A DNA stretch of 64,000 nucleotides, from contig OV277864.1 of NCBI GenBank assembly GCA_922989275.2, positions 74,714,158 to 74,778,157 of the forward strand, in the 5' to 3' direction. Position 1 is the stretch's first letter; each line of letters begins with the position of its first letter. The position numbers were made by a program, and so were the translations under genes. This document shows, in pieces, positions 63,841 through 64,000 of this stretch. This DNA is from Gari tellinella. Its lineage: Eukaryota > Mollusca > Bivalvia > Cardiida > Psammobiidae. Below the pieces are notes generated by a model. The model ran no database searches, had not been told where the DNA came from, and saw only the letters and a list, made by a program, of their open reading frames with translations.

Positions 63841-64000
63841 GGGGGTTTACAGAATCATACAAGTGCAGGGATACAACAATTTCTTTCCAAACAAAAGCGT
63901 TTGTATTCGAAACATGATTGTTCATTCCAAACACTTGGAAACTAGGTCAGAGACCATTCCAAACGGTTCAGAACCAGATCAGAGGCTGAGAAACTTGTTA

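Overview
The window is eukaryotic, AT-rich, intron-rich and very dense in short palindromic transposons. Protein content (SLC6 glycine-transporter-like genes and an intronless Toll-like receptor) and repeat style point to a lophotrochozoan, most likely a bivalve mollusc. The repeats remind me of dreissenid mussels, but the species is inference. No bacterial, viral or CRISPR features are visible.

There are three protein-coding loci. (1) SLC6 gene 1 on the + strand enters from the left. Only its last conserved coding exon (128-289) and two alternative terminal exons are here: a long tail at 11624-11950 and a short tail at 19017-19067. (2) SLC6 gene 2 on the - strand fills the right three quarters: eleven consecutive exons from TM3 (63065-63208) to the cytoplasmic tail (32516-32674), then a long tail (31029-31250) and a short tail (26789-26839). 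All exon joins agree in phase and read as one continuous transporter. The exons for the N-terminus and TM1-2 lie beyond the right edge. The two genes are paralogs arranged tail-to-tail, about 7.7 kb apart, and share the same alternative-tail layout. (3) A single-exon, 938-codon Toll-like receptor (40815-43631, + strand) sits inside an 11.5-kb intron of SLC6 gene 2, on the opposite strand.

The rest is introns and intergenic DNA packed with miniature inverted-repeat elements, grouped here by their ends. Family A1: ends CAGTGGAGAAGACG, TA target. Family A2: ends like CCCCTTCACTG, TTAA target. Family B: ends CCCTTTACCCCATAG, TTAA target. C: TTAA target. D: ends TGAGCCGTGCCATGAC. E and F: ends GGGGCCCGTTT. 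G: ends CAGGGCTCCAGATAAG. I: ends CAGCGCTCCCTCTC, TA target. L: ends CAGGGCTGCCAT. M: ends CCCATTAA, TTAA target. Many are nested in each other, so target duplications can be read directly. Several families with different ends carry the same kind of central hairpin. A foldback-like element of about 4.5 kb (47289-51848) has arms containing a 164-bp satellite and a roughly 600-bp palindrome.

The most unusual signal is in SLC6 gene 2. Five exons (TM3, TM5, TM6, TM8, TM10) are each preceded, on the acceptor side, by tandem partial copies of the intron end plus the exon start. One array (TM8) is exactly in frame and open through all copies. MITE ends also lie 13-33 bp from six exon edges of this gene.
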